Assembly: GCF_018129965.1 (NCBI RefSeq)
Contig: NZ_JAFCKW010000025.1
Location: 1 to 64,000 of the forward strand
Direction: 5' to 3'
DNA from: Bradyrhizobium diazoefficiens
Lineage (GTDB): Bacteria > Pseudomonadota > Alphaproteobacteria > Rhizobiales > Xanthobacteraceae
DNA length: 64,000 bases
Shown here piece after piece: positions 1 through 8,498 of the stretch. Each line of letters begins with the position of its first letter. Within the stretch, counting starts at the first letter, position 1. Position numbers and translations under genes: made by a program. Below the pieces are notes generated by a model. That model was not told the DNA's origin. It saw only the letters and a program-made list of their open reading frames with translations, and ran no database searches.

Positions 1-1062
1 GACAAGCAGATCCCCGAGCAGATCGGCTCCGGCCCGTTCAAATTCGTGCAGGGTGAATTTCAGCCCGGCGTGAAGGCGGTCTACGTCAAGAACACCGATT
101 ACGTGCCGCGCAAGGAGCCGGCAAGCTGGACCGCCGGCGGCAAGGTCGTGAAGGTCGACCGTGTCGAGTGGATCACCATGCCGGACTCGCAGACCGCAGT
201 GAACGCGCTGCAGTCGGGTGACATCGACTTCATGGAAGTGCCGCCGTGGGATCTGCTGCCGGTGCTCGAAGGCAATGCCGACCTCAAGGTCGAGGTGCTG
301 AACAAGTTCGGCTACCAGACCCTCGGGCGCATGAACTTCCTGTATCCGCCCTTCGACAATCTCAAGATTCGCCGTGCCGCACTTCTGGCGATGAACCAGA
401 AGGACGTGCTCGACGCGCTCGTCGGCAATCCCAAATACTACAAGATCTGCGGTGCCTTCTTCGTCTGCGACACGCCGTTCGCAACCGACGTCGGCTCGGA
501 ATCGCTGGTCAAGGGCAACGGCATGGCGGAAGCCAAGAAGCTGCTGGCCGAGTCCGGCTATGACGGCACACCTGTCGTTGTCATGGTGCCAGGCGATGTC
601 GTGACGCTGAAGGCGCAGCCGACCGTCGCAGTCCAACTGCTCCGCGAAGCCGGCTTCAAGGTCGACGCGCAGGCGACCGACTGGCAGACGGTGGTGAGCC
701 GCAGAGCCAGCCAGAAGCCGCCGAAGGAGGGTGGCTGGAACATGTTCTTCACCAACTGGGTCAGCGCCGACGTGTCCAACCCGATCTCCAATCTCTCGAT
801 CGGCGGCCAGGGCAAGAAGGGCGGCTGGTTCGGCTGGGCGGAGGATGCCAAGATCGAGAAGCTCAAGGACGATTTCGTCCGTGCCGCGTCGCTCGACGAT
901 CAGAAGAAGATCGCGACCGAAATCCAGAAGGAAGCCTACGACCAGGTGATCTACGTGCCGCTCGGCCAGTATCTGGCGCCCAGCGCGTGGCGGAAGTCGC
1001 TGACCGGCGTACTCGACGGCCCGGCAACCCCGGTGTTCTGGAACGTCGACAAGACCGAGTAG
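1..1062 (+). CDS. ABC transporter solute-binding protein, family 5 (5' end outside window)
   Basis: The frame is open from the first base, so this is the C-terminal 353 residues of a periplasmic extracellular solute-binding protein of the dipeptide/oligopeptide type (SBP_bac_5). It should capture a peptide-like or other solute for an ABC importer whose other genes are not visible. It is about 75-80% identical to the complete protein encoded just downstream, so its missing N-terminus probably carries a similar signal peptide. The two copies differ most around the stretch VPPWDLLPVLEG (here) versus APAIEMLPAIEA (downstream), which may alter ligand choice. The first 122 nt are identical to 1713-1834. 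The ligand cannot be read from sequence. Confidence 0.9.
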   Translation, partial: DKQIPEQIGSGPFKFVQGEFQPGVKAVYVKNTDYVPRKEPASWTAGGKVVKVDRVEWITMPDSQTAVNALQSGDIDFMEVPPWDLLPVLEGNADLKVEVLNKFGYQTLGRMNFLYPPFDNLKIRRAALLAMNQKDVLDALVGNPKYYKICGAFFVCDTPFATDVGSESLVKGNGMAEAKKLLAESGYDGTPVVVMVPGDVVTLKAQPTVAVQLLREAGFKVDAQATDWQTVVSRRASQKPPKEGGWNMFFTNWVSADVSNPISNLSIGGQGKKGGWFGWAEDAKIEKLKDDFVRAASLDDQKKIATEIQKEAYDQVIYVPLGQYLAPSAWRKSLTGVLDGPATPVFWNVDKTE

Positions 1063-1098
1063 GCGAGGGCGCGTCCCGCCTTCCGTCTCGACCTTCTC

Positions 1099-1126
1099 GC
1101 GGCGCCGCTGTCATCAGCGGCGCCGC
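1099..1126. terminator. perfect 12-bp hairpin between the two solute-binding protein genes
   Basis: Arms GCGGCGCCGCTG (1099-1110) and CAGCGGCGCCGC (1115-1126) pair perfectly around a TCAT loop. There is no T-run after it, so it may be an attenuator or mRNA-stabilising stem rather than a full terminator. A near copy of the same hairpin, with a T-run, lies at 4434-4463. Confidence 0.6.
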
Positions 1127-1166
1127 TCGTCAAAGAACCCCAGGAGAACTTCTCAGGAGAACTTCA

Positions 1167-2774
1167 TTGTCCCAGGTCACGCGCCGGAAACGTCGGTCTT
1201 TCGCCTCTACACTTGCGCTGTCGGTCATGGCGCTTTCGACCCTGGCCTCGCCGGTTCTTGCCGCGGGCAAGACCATTTCCGCCGTGATGCATTCGGATCT
1301 GCGCATCCTCGATCCGATCTTCACCAGCGCCTATATCGCGCGTGATCATGGTTACATGGTCTACGACACGCTGCTCGCGACCGATTCCAACTTCAAGATC
1401 CAGCCGCAGATGGCGGACTGGAATATCTCCGACGACAAGCTGACCTACACCTTTACCCTGCGCGACGGCCTGAAGTGGCATGACGGCACGCCGGTCACCG
1501 CGGAAGACTGTGTCGCGTCCCTGAAGCGCTGGGCTGTTGTCGATGGCATGGGGCAGCAGATGATGCTGTTCACCGCGAGCATCGAGGCGACCGATCCAAA
1601 GACGATTACGCTGAAGCTGAAGGAGCCGTACGCGCTCGTGCTGGAATCGATCGGCAAGCCGTCCTCGCGCGTGCCGTTCATGATGCCGAAGCGCCTCGCC
1701 GAAACGCCGGCTGACAAGCAGATCCCCGAGCAGATCGGCTCCGGCCCGTTCAAATTCGTGCAGGGTGAATTTCAGCCCGGCGTGAAGGCGGTCTACGTCA
1801 AGAACACCGATTACGTGCCGCGCAAGGAGCCGGCGAGCTGGACCGCGGGCGGCAAGGTGGTGAAGGTCGACCGCGTCGAGTGGATCACGATGCCGGACGC
1901 GCAGACCGCGTTGAACGCACTGCAGTCGGGCGATATCGATTTCATGGAAGCTCCCGCCATCGAAATGCTGCCCGCCATCGAAGCCGACAAGGAGCTCAAG
2001 ACCGAGATTCTGAACAAGTTCGGCTTCCAGACCGGCGCGCGCATGAACTTCCTGCATCCGCCGTTCGACAACGTCAAGGTTCGCCGCGCGGCCCTCATGG
2101 CCGTCAAGCAGAAGGACGTGCTCGATGCGCTGATCGGCAATCCCAAATACTACAAGACGTGCGCGGCGATCTTCATCTGCGACACGCCGTTCGCGACGGA
2201 CATTGGCGGCGAGACCCTAGCCAAGGGCGGCGACATGGCTGCAGCCAGCAAGGCGCTCGCCGAGTCCGGTTACGACGGGACACCCGTCGTCCTCATGGCG
2301 CCGGGCGACGTGCTGAGCTTGAAGGCTCAGCCCATCGTGGTGGCCCAGCAACTGCGTGAAGCCGGTTTCAAGGTTGATCTGCAGGCGACCGACTGGCAGA
2401 CGGTGGTGAGTCGGCGCGCCAGCCAGAAGCCTCCGAAGGAGGGCGGCTGGAACATGTTCATCACCAACTGGGTCAGCGCCGACGTGGTCAATCCGATCTC
2501 CAACGTTGCTGTCGGCGGGCAAGGCAAGAAGGGCGGCTGGTTCGGCTGGGCGGAGGATCCCAAGGTCGAGCAGCTCAAGGACGCCTTCGTTCGCGCCGCG
2601 TCGCTCGATGATCAGAAAAAGATTGCGATCGAGATCCAGAAGGAAGCCTATGATCAGGTGCTCTACGTCCCGCTCGGCCAGTATCAGTCGCCGAGCGCAT
2701 GGCGGAAGTCGATCAGCGGCGTGATCGACGGCCCGGCGACGCCGGTGTTCTGGAACATGGACAAGTCGGAGTAG
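1167..2774 (+). CDS. ABC transporter solute-binding protein, family 5
   Basis: Complete 535-residue periplasmic solute-binding protein of the SBP_bac_5 (peptide/nickel/opine) group. The chosen start is TTG at 1167, preceded by AGGAGA at 1155-1160 and followed at once by a signal peptide: basic MSQVTRRKRR, hydrophobic core, cleavage expected near residues 31-34 (SPVLAAG). The mature part shows the family pattern of an LDPIFTSAY-type opening and RDGLKWHDGTPVTAEDC. It is the tandem paralogue of the upstream partial gene, 104 nt away. No permease or ATPase gene follows, so it either serves a transporter encoded upstream of the window or works as an orphan receptor. The 12-base block CAGGAGAACTTC is present twice (1141-1152, 1154-1165), duplicating the ribosome binding site. 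Confidence 0.92.
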   Translation: MSQVTRRKRRSFASTLALSVMALSTLASPVLAAGKTISAVMHSDLRILDPIFTSAYIARDHGYMVYDTLLATDSNFKIQPQMADWNISDDKLTYTFTLRDGLKWHDGTPVTAEDCVASLKRWAVVDGMGQQMMLFTASIEATDPKTITLKLKEPYALVLESIGKPSSRVPFMMPKRLAETPADKQIPEQIGSGPFKFVQGEFQPGVKAVYVKNTDYVPRKEPASWTAGGKVVKVDRVEWITMPDAQTALNALQSGDIDFMEAPAIEMLPAIEADKELKTEILNKFGFQTGARMNFLHPPFDNVKVRRAALMAVKQKDVLDALIGNPKYYKTCAAIFICDTPFATDIGGETLAKGGDMAAASKALAESGYDGTPVVLMAPGDVLSLKAQPIVVAQQLREAGFKVDLQATDWQTVVSRRASQKPPKEGGWNMFITNWVSADVVNPISNVAVGGQGKKGGWFGWAEDPKVEQLKDAFVRAASLDDQKKIAIEIQKEAYDQVLYVPLGQYQSPSAWRKSISGVIDGPATPVFWNMDKSE

Positions 2775-2817
2775 AACGGGGGCGTTCTTCGCCATACCAA
2801 TCCTGTAAAATCCTCAG

Positions 2818-2846
2818 AGGCGCTGCTCCGTCGCGGCGCCTTTTTT
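2818..2846 (+). terminator. rho-independent terminator after the solute-binding protein gene
   Basis: Stem AGGCGC (2818-2823) / GCGCCT (2836-2841), with a further T-run to 2846. It lies 44 nt after the stop codon, in the right place to end the transcript and insulate the ArsR operon. Confidence 0.75.
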
Positions 2847-2875
2847 CATTTGAACAGGCGAAGCGGATCCAGCTC

Positions 2876-2919
2876 TTGACTATCAGGTAAGTAATTGCTT
2901 ACGGTAAGCAATGACTTAC
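2876..2919 (+). promoter_or_regulatory. promoter and twin-palindrome operator of the ArsR operon
   Basis: A -35 like TTGACT lies at 2876-2881. Downstream are two adjacent palindromes of the form GTAAG-N6-CTTAC, at 2887-2902 and 2904-2919, which also form one large inverted repeat (15 of 16 bases pair). The second palindrome contains the ArsR start codon (2911-2913). With a 17-bp spacer the -10 would fall near 2899-2904 and transcription would begin at about the ATG, so the message may be leaderless. Autorepression by the ArsR protein is inferred from position and symmetry. Confidence 0.65.
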
Positions 2920-3234
2920 GGAACTGTGATTTCTGCTCTCTCAGACCCGACCCGGCGTCAGGTCCTTGAACAACTACGCGGTGGACCACGCGCAGTGAAC
3001 GCCATCGCGGCCGGTCTGCCGGTCTCGCGTCCAGCCGTTTCGCAACATCTGAAAGTCTTGAAAGAGGCCGGGCTGGTCGAGGAGCGGAGTGAGGGCGCCC
3101 GTCGCTATTACTCCGTGCGTCGCGAAGGGCTTTTGGAAGTGCGCGCGTGGCTCGACAGTTTCTGGGATGGAGCCCTCGAGGCATTCAAGCTGGAAACCGA
3201 ACGTACCCACAACGCAAAGAAAGGGGACAGATGA
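2911..3234 (+). CDS. ArsR-family transcriptional regulator
   Basis: 107-residue winged-helix repressor. The opening LSDPTRRQVLEQL and the recognition helix region at about 28-52 (PVSRPAVSQHLKVLKEAGLV), followed by a wing around 58-70 (ERSEGARRYYSV), are typical of ArsR proteins paired with SRPBCC genes. There is no cysteine anywhere in the protein, so it is not a classical thiolate metal sensor; the signal is unknown. Its stop codon overlaps the next start (ATGA), giving translational coupling to the AHSA1-type gene, a well-known gene pair. It probably binds the twin palindromes at its own start. Confidence 0.93.
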   Translation: MTYGTVISALSDPTRRQVLEQLRGGPRAVNAIAAGLPVSRPAVSQHLKVLKEAGLVEERSEGARRYYSVRREGLLEVRAWLDSFWDGALEAFKLETERTHNAKKGDR

Positions 3235-3731
3235 ACGAGCGAATTGCGATTGCCCCGGTGCGCAAGACGATCCGGGTCGCGGCGCCGATCGATCACGCCT
3301 TCGATGTTTTTACCACCGGCCTCACGCGCTGGTGGCCCTACGACTACGGCGTCGGAAAGCAGCCGATCGCGAAGGTTATGATGGAGCCGGGTCCGGGCGG
3401 TCGCTGGGTAGAGATTGCCACCGACGGCACCGAGACAACGGTCGCCACAATCACTGTCTGGGAACCGCCGCATCATCTCGTCATGCTTTGGCAGGTTAAC
3501 GCGCAATGGAAGCCGGATTCGCAAATGCAGTCCGAGGTCGATGTCCGATTTATTGCCGAGGGGACCGAAGCGACCGTCGTGGAACTGGTGCATCACAGGT
3601 TTGAAACCATGGGTGCTGAAGCGGGAGCCTCTATGCGCAGAGATGTAGACGGCGGCTGGCCCGGCCTACTCGGTCGGTTCGCGAACGAGGCGACCTGTCG
3701 GAGAGCTTCCAATGGAGAAGGAGTTGATTGA
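3231..3731 (+). CDS. SRPBCC-domain protein, AHSA1 (activator of Hsp90 ATPase-like) type
   Basis: 166 residues with one START-like SRPBCC hydrophobic-cavity domain: IRVAAPIDHAFDVFT at the N-terminus, a conserved WW in the middle (TRWWPYDYG) and a GGRWVEI strand. Such proteins bind small hydrophobic ligands, and many bacterial ones are stress or detoxification proteins of unknown ligand. The start ATG at 3231 overlaps the ArsR stop by 4 nt, and its own stop overlaps the GST start (TGATG), so the three genes are one coupled operon. A ribosome binding site (AAAGGGGA) lies at 3219-3226. Confidence 0.9.
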   Translation: MNERIAIAPVRKTIRVAAPIDHAFDVFTTGLTRWWPYDYGVGKQPIAKVMMEPGPGGRWVEIATDGTETTVATITVWEPPHHLVMLWQVNAQWKPDSQMQSEVDVRFIAEGTEATVVELVHHRFETMGAEAGASMRRDVDGGWPGLLGRFANEATCRRASNGEGVD

Positions 3732-4390
3732 TGCCAGAATTTATCGTCCACGGTATTCCGGGCAGCCCGTACGTGCGGAGCGTACTGGCCACGCTTGAAG
3801 AAAAAGGCGCAACTTATCGCATTGAGCCGGTCGCGGCCGGACAGTTGAAGTCTCCGGAGCATCTGGCCCGACATGCGTTCGGACGCGTTCCGGTGCTCGA
3901 CCACGGCGACTTCAGTCTCTACGAGACGCAGGCCATCCAGCGCTACCTTGATCGCATCTTGCCTGGTTCGCGCCTCACTCCGGCAGACCCGCACAGCGCT
4001 GCACGGATGGATCAGGTGATGAACATCAACGATTGGTATCTCTTTCATGGTGTGGGCGACGTCATCATCTTTCATCGCGTCGTCGGACCAAAGTTGATGG
4101 GGCTCGCCCCAGACGAAGCGGCCATCCAAGACGCAATGCCGGCCGCCATCAACGTTTTTGCGGAGTTGGCGCGGCTGTTGGGCGAGCAGCCCTATTTCGC
4201 AGGCAACGAAGTATCCCTCGCTGATTTGCTGGTTGCGCCCGGCGTCGAGTTTTTTTCCGATACGCCGGAATGGTCGGTGCTCGGACGCCCCCACGGCAAT
4301 CTCGCCGCTTGGCTCGTCCGGATGCAGCAGCGACCGAGCATGAAGGCGACGACGTGGGAGCGGGTTGCCGCTCGGTCGCAGGCTGCTTGA
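3731..4390 (+). CDS. glutathione S-transferase family protein
   Basis: 219 residues with an N-terminal thioredoxin-like domain (about 1-80) and a C-terminal all-helical domain. The cis-proline region GRVPVLDHGDFSLYET carries the usual glutathione gamma-glutamyl contacts, and SLADLL near 160 fits the N-capping box of GST domain II. Conjugation or peroxidase activity on electrophiles is expected; the substrate is unknown. ATG at 3731 is favoured over the in-frame TTG just before it because it overlaps the preceding stop by one base. As third gene of the ArsR/SRPBCC operon it points to a detoxification response. Confidence 0.9.
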   Translation: MPEFIVHGIPGSPYVRSVLATLEEKGATYRIEPVAAGQLKSPEHLARHAFGRVPVLDHGDFSLYETQAIQRYLDRILPGSRLTPADPHSAARMDQVMNINDWYLFHGVGDVIIFHRVVGPKLMGLAPDEAAIQDAMPAAINVFAELARLLGEQPYFAGNEVSLADLLVAPGVEFFSDTPEWSVLGRPHGNLAAWLVRMQQRPSMKATTWERVAARSQAA

Positions 4391-4433
4391 TCTTGATGAC
4401 TCGCCGGCCTCGACCGGCTCCCGGGCCTTAGTG

Positions 4434-4463
4434 CGGCGCCGCTGTCATGAGCGGCGCCGTTTT
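4434..4463 (+). terminator. rho-independent terminator of the ArsR-SRPBCC-GST operon
   Basis: Perfect 10-bp stem CGGCGCCGCT (4434-4443) / AGCGGCGCCG (4450-4459) with a six-base loop and TTTT at 4460-4463. The stem sequence nearly repeats the hairpin at 1099-1126, so the two may be copies of one short palindromic repeat. Confidence 0.8.
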
Positions 4464-4622
4464 CGTCTGTCAGAGCCGCGCTGCTCGGGGGTGTGGAGCT
4501 TTGAGCTGTTCCAGTTTCCAATTGTTGCTATTTGTTTCTGTTCTGAACTAGATGTGCGCAACTTGCACATCACTTCAATCACCGAATTGATTCTAGTGTC
4601 GATTGATTTTGCACTTCAGGCG

Positions 4623-6218
4623 ATGGCCGAAAGGTCCGATCGCGCGCCATCCCGATGGCGACTGCCTTTCCTGCGCTGGCTCGACGGCGTCGAAGCGGGC
4701 TGGGCCGTGCCGCTGCTGCTCATCTGCTTCGTCGCGATCTGGACGCTGTATCTGGCCATCGCCTATGCCGGGGGCGGCCTTCACCCCGATACGCTCGAGG
4801 CCTGGACGCTGGGGAGACATTTCGAGTGGGGTTATCACAAGCATCCGCCGCTGATGGGGTGGATTGCCGCGGGCTGGACCTCGGTGTTTCCGCTGAGCGA
4901 CTGGTCGCTGCAATTGATGGCGATGGTCAATGCCGGGCTCGCGCTGTTCTTCGTTGACCTGGTCGCGCGGCAATTCGTGACGGGCCACAAGCGCATCCTG
5001 GTGCTGCTGCTGTTGATGCTGACGCCGGCCTATCAATTCCATGCGCAGCGCTTCAATGCCAATGCGGTGCTGCTCGCGACCTGGCCGCTGGCGACTTGGT
5101 GCTTTCTGCGCGCGTTCGAGACCCGCAAGGCGTCCTGGGCGGTCGCGGTGGGCTGCACGACGGCGCTGGCGATGGTCGGCAAGTATTATTCGATCTTCCT
5201 CGTCGCCAGCTTCGCGTTTGCTGCGCTGGCGCATCCGGGGCGGCGCGCCTATTTCACCTCGGCTTCACCCTGGATTTCGGTCGTCACCGGGCTTGCGGTG
5301 CTGTCGCCGCATGTCTACTGGCTCTCGACGACGGGGGCCTCGACCTTTACCTATGCGCTGAACCACGCCAACGGCAATGCCGCGAGTTCGCTTGGCGAGG
5401 TGAAGGGCTTTCTGCTGGGGTTGGCGGCGGCGATGGGCGTGTCAGCGGTGGTGTGGATATTCATCGCAGGCACGCGCCTGAAGCAACTTCCGGCCGACTT
5501 CGCCGCGATGAGCCCGGGGCTGCGGCTTCTGTTCTACATCGCGATCGGCACGATCGTGCTGCCCGTCGTGACATCGCTGGGGTTAGGCACGGACCTGCCG
5601 TCGCTGTGGGCGTTGCAGGGGTTGTTCCTGTTCGTCGTGCTGATCGTCTGCGGCGCGCGCTATCCGATCGAACGCTTCTATACCGTCAACGTCACGGTGC
5701 TCGTGGCGGGTGTCGCGCTCGCCGCCGCCCTGGTCGCGGCACCGATCCATGCCGTCTATCGCAACACGCACGGTTATGAGGAAGGGCGCAATCTCTACGG
5801 CGATGTTGCGAGCATGCTGACACGTGAGTGGCGCGACGTCACCGGCCAGCCGATGAGCGGCGTCAGCGGCGACGATGCGCTGGCTTTCGCCGCGGCGTTC
5901 TACAGTCCCGATCATCCGCAATATACGCGGCCTTTCGAATTCCAGTACGACTGGGGCATGCCGCGCCAGACGACGCTGGATCGCGGCTGGGCCGCGGTCT
6001 GCTTCCGCGGCCAGGACTATTGCAACAAGTGGATGAACCGGGTGTCCGAGCTCGCCGGATATTTCGTGCGGCGGGAGTTCACCGTGCAGGCGAGGCTGTG
6101 GGGTCAGCCCGGTCTCACGCGCGATGTTGTCGTGTTGATCGTTCCGCCGCGTGCCGCACGTACGGTGCCGGATAAGGCGGCAGAAGACTTCAGTGCCAGC
6201 AGGCGCGTCGCCAACTAG
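4623..6218 (+). CDS. glycosyltransferase family 39-like integral membrane protein
   Basis: 531 residues with roughly ten to twelve membrane segments and a large soluble C-terminal part. The first loop after TM1 holds DTLEAWTLGRHFEWGYHKHPPLMGW; the acidic residue and HPPL motif are characteristic of bacterial ArnT/PMT-type glycosyltransferases that take sugar from a polyprenyl-phosphate donor on the outer face of the inner membrane. The acceptor (lipid A, glycan or protein) is unknown. ATG at 4623 is chosen because it precedes the basic region and first membrane segment; upstream codons in the same frame look non-coding. It stands alone, after a terminator. Confidence 0.85.
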   Translation: MAERSDRAPSRWRLPFLRWLDGVEAGWAVPLLLICFVAIWTLYLAIAYAGGGLHPDTLEAWTLGRHFEWGYHKHPPLMGWIAAGWTSVFPLSDWSLQLMAMVNAGLALFFVDLVARQFVTGHKRILVLLLLMLTPAYQFHAQRFNANAVLLATWPLATWCFLRAFETRKASWAVAVGCTTALAMVGKYYSIFLVASFAFAALAHPGRRAYFTSASPWISVVTGLAVLSPHVYWLSTTGASTFTYALNHANGNAASSLGEVKGFLLGLAAAMGVSAVVWIFIAGTRLKQLPADFAAMSPGLRLLFYIAIGTIVLPVVTSLGLGTDLPSLWALQGLFLFVVLIVCGARYPIERFYTVNVTVLVAGVALAAALVAAPIHAVYRNTHGYEEGRNLYGDVASMLTREWRDVTGQPMSGVSGDDALAFAAAFYSPDHPQYTRPFEFQYDWGMPRQTTLDRGWAAVCFRGQDYCNKWMNRVSELAGYFVRREFTVQARLWGQPGLTRDVVVLIVPPRAARTVPDKAAEDFSASRRVAN

Positions 6219-6422
6219 CGCCCGCGCTCAGCAATGGCTGTCGCGAAGGCCCTCGAGGCCTTCGCTGGGGAATGGCCCGGTGAATGCGGGATATTTCGGC
6301 TGCGGCTCGGGACGTTTGGTGTCCGCTGGCGCCGAGGCGTGCTGGTCTTCACGGAGTTCCGGTTCCATTGCGGCGGCCTTTCGAATTGCTGCAGAACAAC
6401 AGCGAGGCCGCCGGCAAGTTCC

Positions 6423-7673
6423 TCAAGCGATAGGGCGGTGGTGCGGCCTGAACAGCCGTCCCTTTTCCACCATCAGCACGATCCCAAGCGCTGCGGCCGT
6501 CGACAGGAAGAAGCCGACCGCGAACGGCATCAAGGTGCCGTCGAAGCTTTGCCCGATCGCCATGCCGATCGCGATGCCGATCAGGGTGGTGATGGAGCCG
6601 TAGAGCGAGGAGGCCGTGCCGGCGATGTGGCCCTGCGGCTCCATCGCGAGCGCCGTGAAGTTCGCGACCATCATGCCGAACGCGAACATCATCAGCGCCG
6701 AGAGCGCCATGAACAGCGCCAGCGGCAGCATGTTCAGGCTTTCCGTGACGAGAAGGACGGTCGCCGTGACGGCATAGAGCGTCAGCGCCCCGTGCGAGAT
6801 CACGCGCATGCCAAGCCGTCCGACGAGACGCGCATTGAGGAAGCCTGCAATGGCGACGCCGGTGGCGATCGCCGCGAAGGCGAGCGGAAAATAATGGCCG
6901 AGGTGGTAGATGCCGGTGAACACCTGCTGCGCCGAGAACACGTAGGCGAACAGCGAGCCCATGACGCTGCCCGCGGCCATCGCGTAGCCGATGGTCTGGC
7001 GGTTGGTCAGGGTTTGCCGGAATGCGGAGAGGACGTCGGCGGGTGCAAGCGACCTGCGTTCGCTATCCGGCAGCGTCTCCGGCAGCCGCAGCACGCTCCA
7101 GGCGAGCGCCAGCAGGCCGTAGAGCGCCAGCACGACGAAGATGCCCCGCCATTGCGACACCAGCAGCACCGCCTGTCCGAACGACGGTGCGACCACGGGC
7201 ACCGCGATGAAGACCATCATCGCCAGTGACATCACGCTCGCCATCCTGCGGCCGACATAGCAATCGCGCACGATCGAGGTCGCGATCACGCGCGTCGCCG
7301 CGGTGCCGAACCCCTGCAGCGCGCGCGCCAGCAGCAATGTCTCGAACGAGGGCGCGGCGACCGCCAGCACGCTGGCGATGGCATAGACCGTCATGCCGCC
7401 GAGCAGCACCGGGCGTCGCCCGAACCGGTCCGACAGCGGTCCCATGATGAACTGGCCCGCGCCGAAGCCAATCAGGAAGGTCGACAGCACGAGCTGGAAA
7501 TGATTGGCGTTGGGAATCGCGAAGGCTGCCCCGATGTTGGGCAGCGCCGGCAGCATCATGTCCATCGCCAGCGGATTCAGCGCCATGATCGACGCGATCA
7601 CGACAACGAATTCCGGAAAACCCATGGGACGGTGTCCCGAGGACACCCAATCATCGGCATTGACGTCGGACAA
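6423..7673 (-). CDS. MFS drug exporter, Bcr/CflA family
   Basis: 416 residues with twelve predicted membrane segments. The N-terminal half carries the signature region ALNPLAMDMMLPALPNIGAAF, typical of Bcr/CflA-type bicyclomycin/chloramphenicol efflux pumps, and the loop 2-3 motif GPLSDRFGRRPVLLGG. It should export drugs or metabolites by proton antiport. TTG at 7673, with AGGTGAG upstream, is the likely start; ATG at 7625 is a possible alternative. It lies 148 nt downstream of, and on the same strand as, the TetR gene, a common pairing of repressor and pump. Confidence 0.9.
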   Translation of the reverse strand: MSDVNADDWVSSGHRPMGFPEFVVVIASIMALNPLAMDMMLPALPNIGAAFAIPNANHFQLVLSTFLIGFGAGQFIMGPLSDRFGRRPVLLGGMTVYAIASVLAVAAPSFETLLLARALQGFGTAATRVIATSIVRDCYVGRRMASVMSLAMMVFIAVPVVAPSFGQAVLLVSQWRGIFVVLALYGLLALAWSVLRLPETLPDSERRSLAPADVLSAFRQTLTNRQTIGYAMAAGSVMGSLFAYVFSAQQVFTGIYHLGHYFPLAFAAIATGVAIAGFLNARLVGRLGMRVISHGALTLYAVTATVLLVTESLNMLPLALFMALSALMMFAFGMMVANFTALAMEPQGHIAGTASSLYGSITTLIGIAIGMAIGQSFDGTLMPFAVGFFLSTAAALGIVLMVEKGRLFRPHHRPIA

Positions 7674-7821
7674 GGAAGCTCACCTCTGAAAATCAGCGGC
7701 TGTTCTAACGGCTATGCTGCGCTGCACAACCCATGTTTCGGGATGGCTGTCCGGCGGGTTGGGGACGGACACGAATTGGTGAGTTGATCGCCCGGCCTGC
7801 GATGATCGGTTTAAGCGCGTC

Positions 7822-8409
7822 TTAAGGACGATGGCTCGCTTGCGCAGCTTCGACCAGACTGCGCGCCAGTTGTCCTGCGGTCTCGACATAGGCGAGATCG
7901 CGGTGGATCAGCATCACGGTGGTGGCGCCGTCGAGAAGGACGATGAGCTGCCGCACAAGCGCCGTCGCATCGGCGACGCCGTGGCCGCGCAACTCCGTTG
8001 CGAGCCATGTTTCAAAACGTTTCTTGTGGACCGCGCCGGCCTTGACCGCCGGATGGGCCGGCGTGTTCGCGAGTTCAGCGATCGTGCGCAGGAAGCCGCA
8101 GCCGCGCCATCGCGGCGTATCCATCGAACGCCCGAGTTTCGTGAAGAGGCCGCGGATCTTGTCGGCTACGCCACCGTCGGTCTCGGCGAACCAGCGCCTA
8201 TACAGATCCAGCGTCGGCTGGTCCCGCGCCGCGATGGTTTCGGCGACGAGCTCGTCCTTGCTGGTGAAGTGGTAGTAGAGCGTCTTCTTGGTGACGCCCG
8301 CCTTCTCGGCGACGGCGTCCATGCTCACCGCCCGGATGCCCTCGCCATAAAACAGGCGCGTCGCCGCGACGATGATCTGTTCGCGCGTGGTGTCGCCTCG
8401 ACCTGACAT
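7822..8409 (-). CDS. TetR/AcrR-family transcriptional regulator
   Basis: 195 residues. The N-terminal TetR DNA-binding domain spans about 8-55 with the helix-turn-helix VAEKAGVTKKTLYYHFTSKD; the variable C-terminal ligand domain follows. It probably represses itself and the drug exporter downstream, and may touch the divergent enoyl-CoA hydratase promoter as well. A 22-bp palindrome sits just upstream of its start codon. The inducer is unknown. Confidence 0.93.
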   Translation of the reverse strand: MSGRGDTTREQIIVAATRLFYGEGIRAVSMDAVAEKAGVTKKTLYYHFTSKDELVAETIAARDQPTLDLYRRWFAETDGGVADKIRGLFTKLGRSMDTPRWRGCGFLRTIAELANTPAHPAVKAGAVHKKRFETWLATELRGHGVADATALVRQLIVLLDGATTVMLIHRDLAYVETAGQLARSLVEAAQASHRP

Positions 8410-8418
8410 GATGCCAAT

Positions 8419-8440
8419 GTATACTGCCTAGTGAGTATAC
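8419..8440. promoter_or_regulatory. TetR operator between tetR-like gene and enoyl-CoA hydratase gene
   Basis: Inverted repeat GTATACT (8419-8425) / AGTATAC (8434-8440) with an 8-base centre, 9 nt upstream of the TetR start and about 59 nt upstream of the hydratase start. Length and symmetry are those of TetR-family operators. Confidence 0.7.
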
Positions 8441-8498
8441 ACAACGTTGCATCTGTGGCTGTCTTCACGTCCTGTCCGATCTGGAAGGAGCCGACGAC

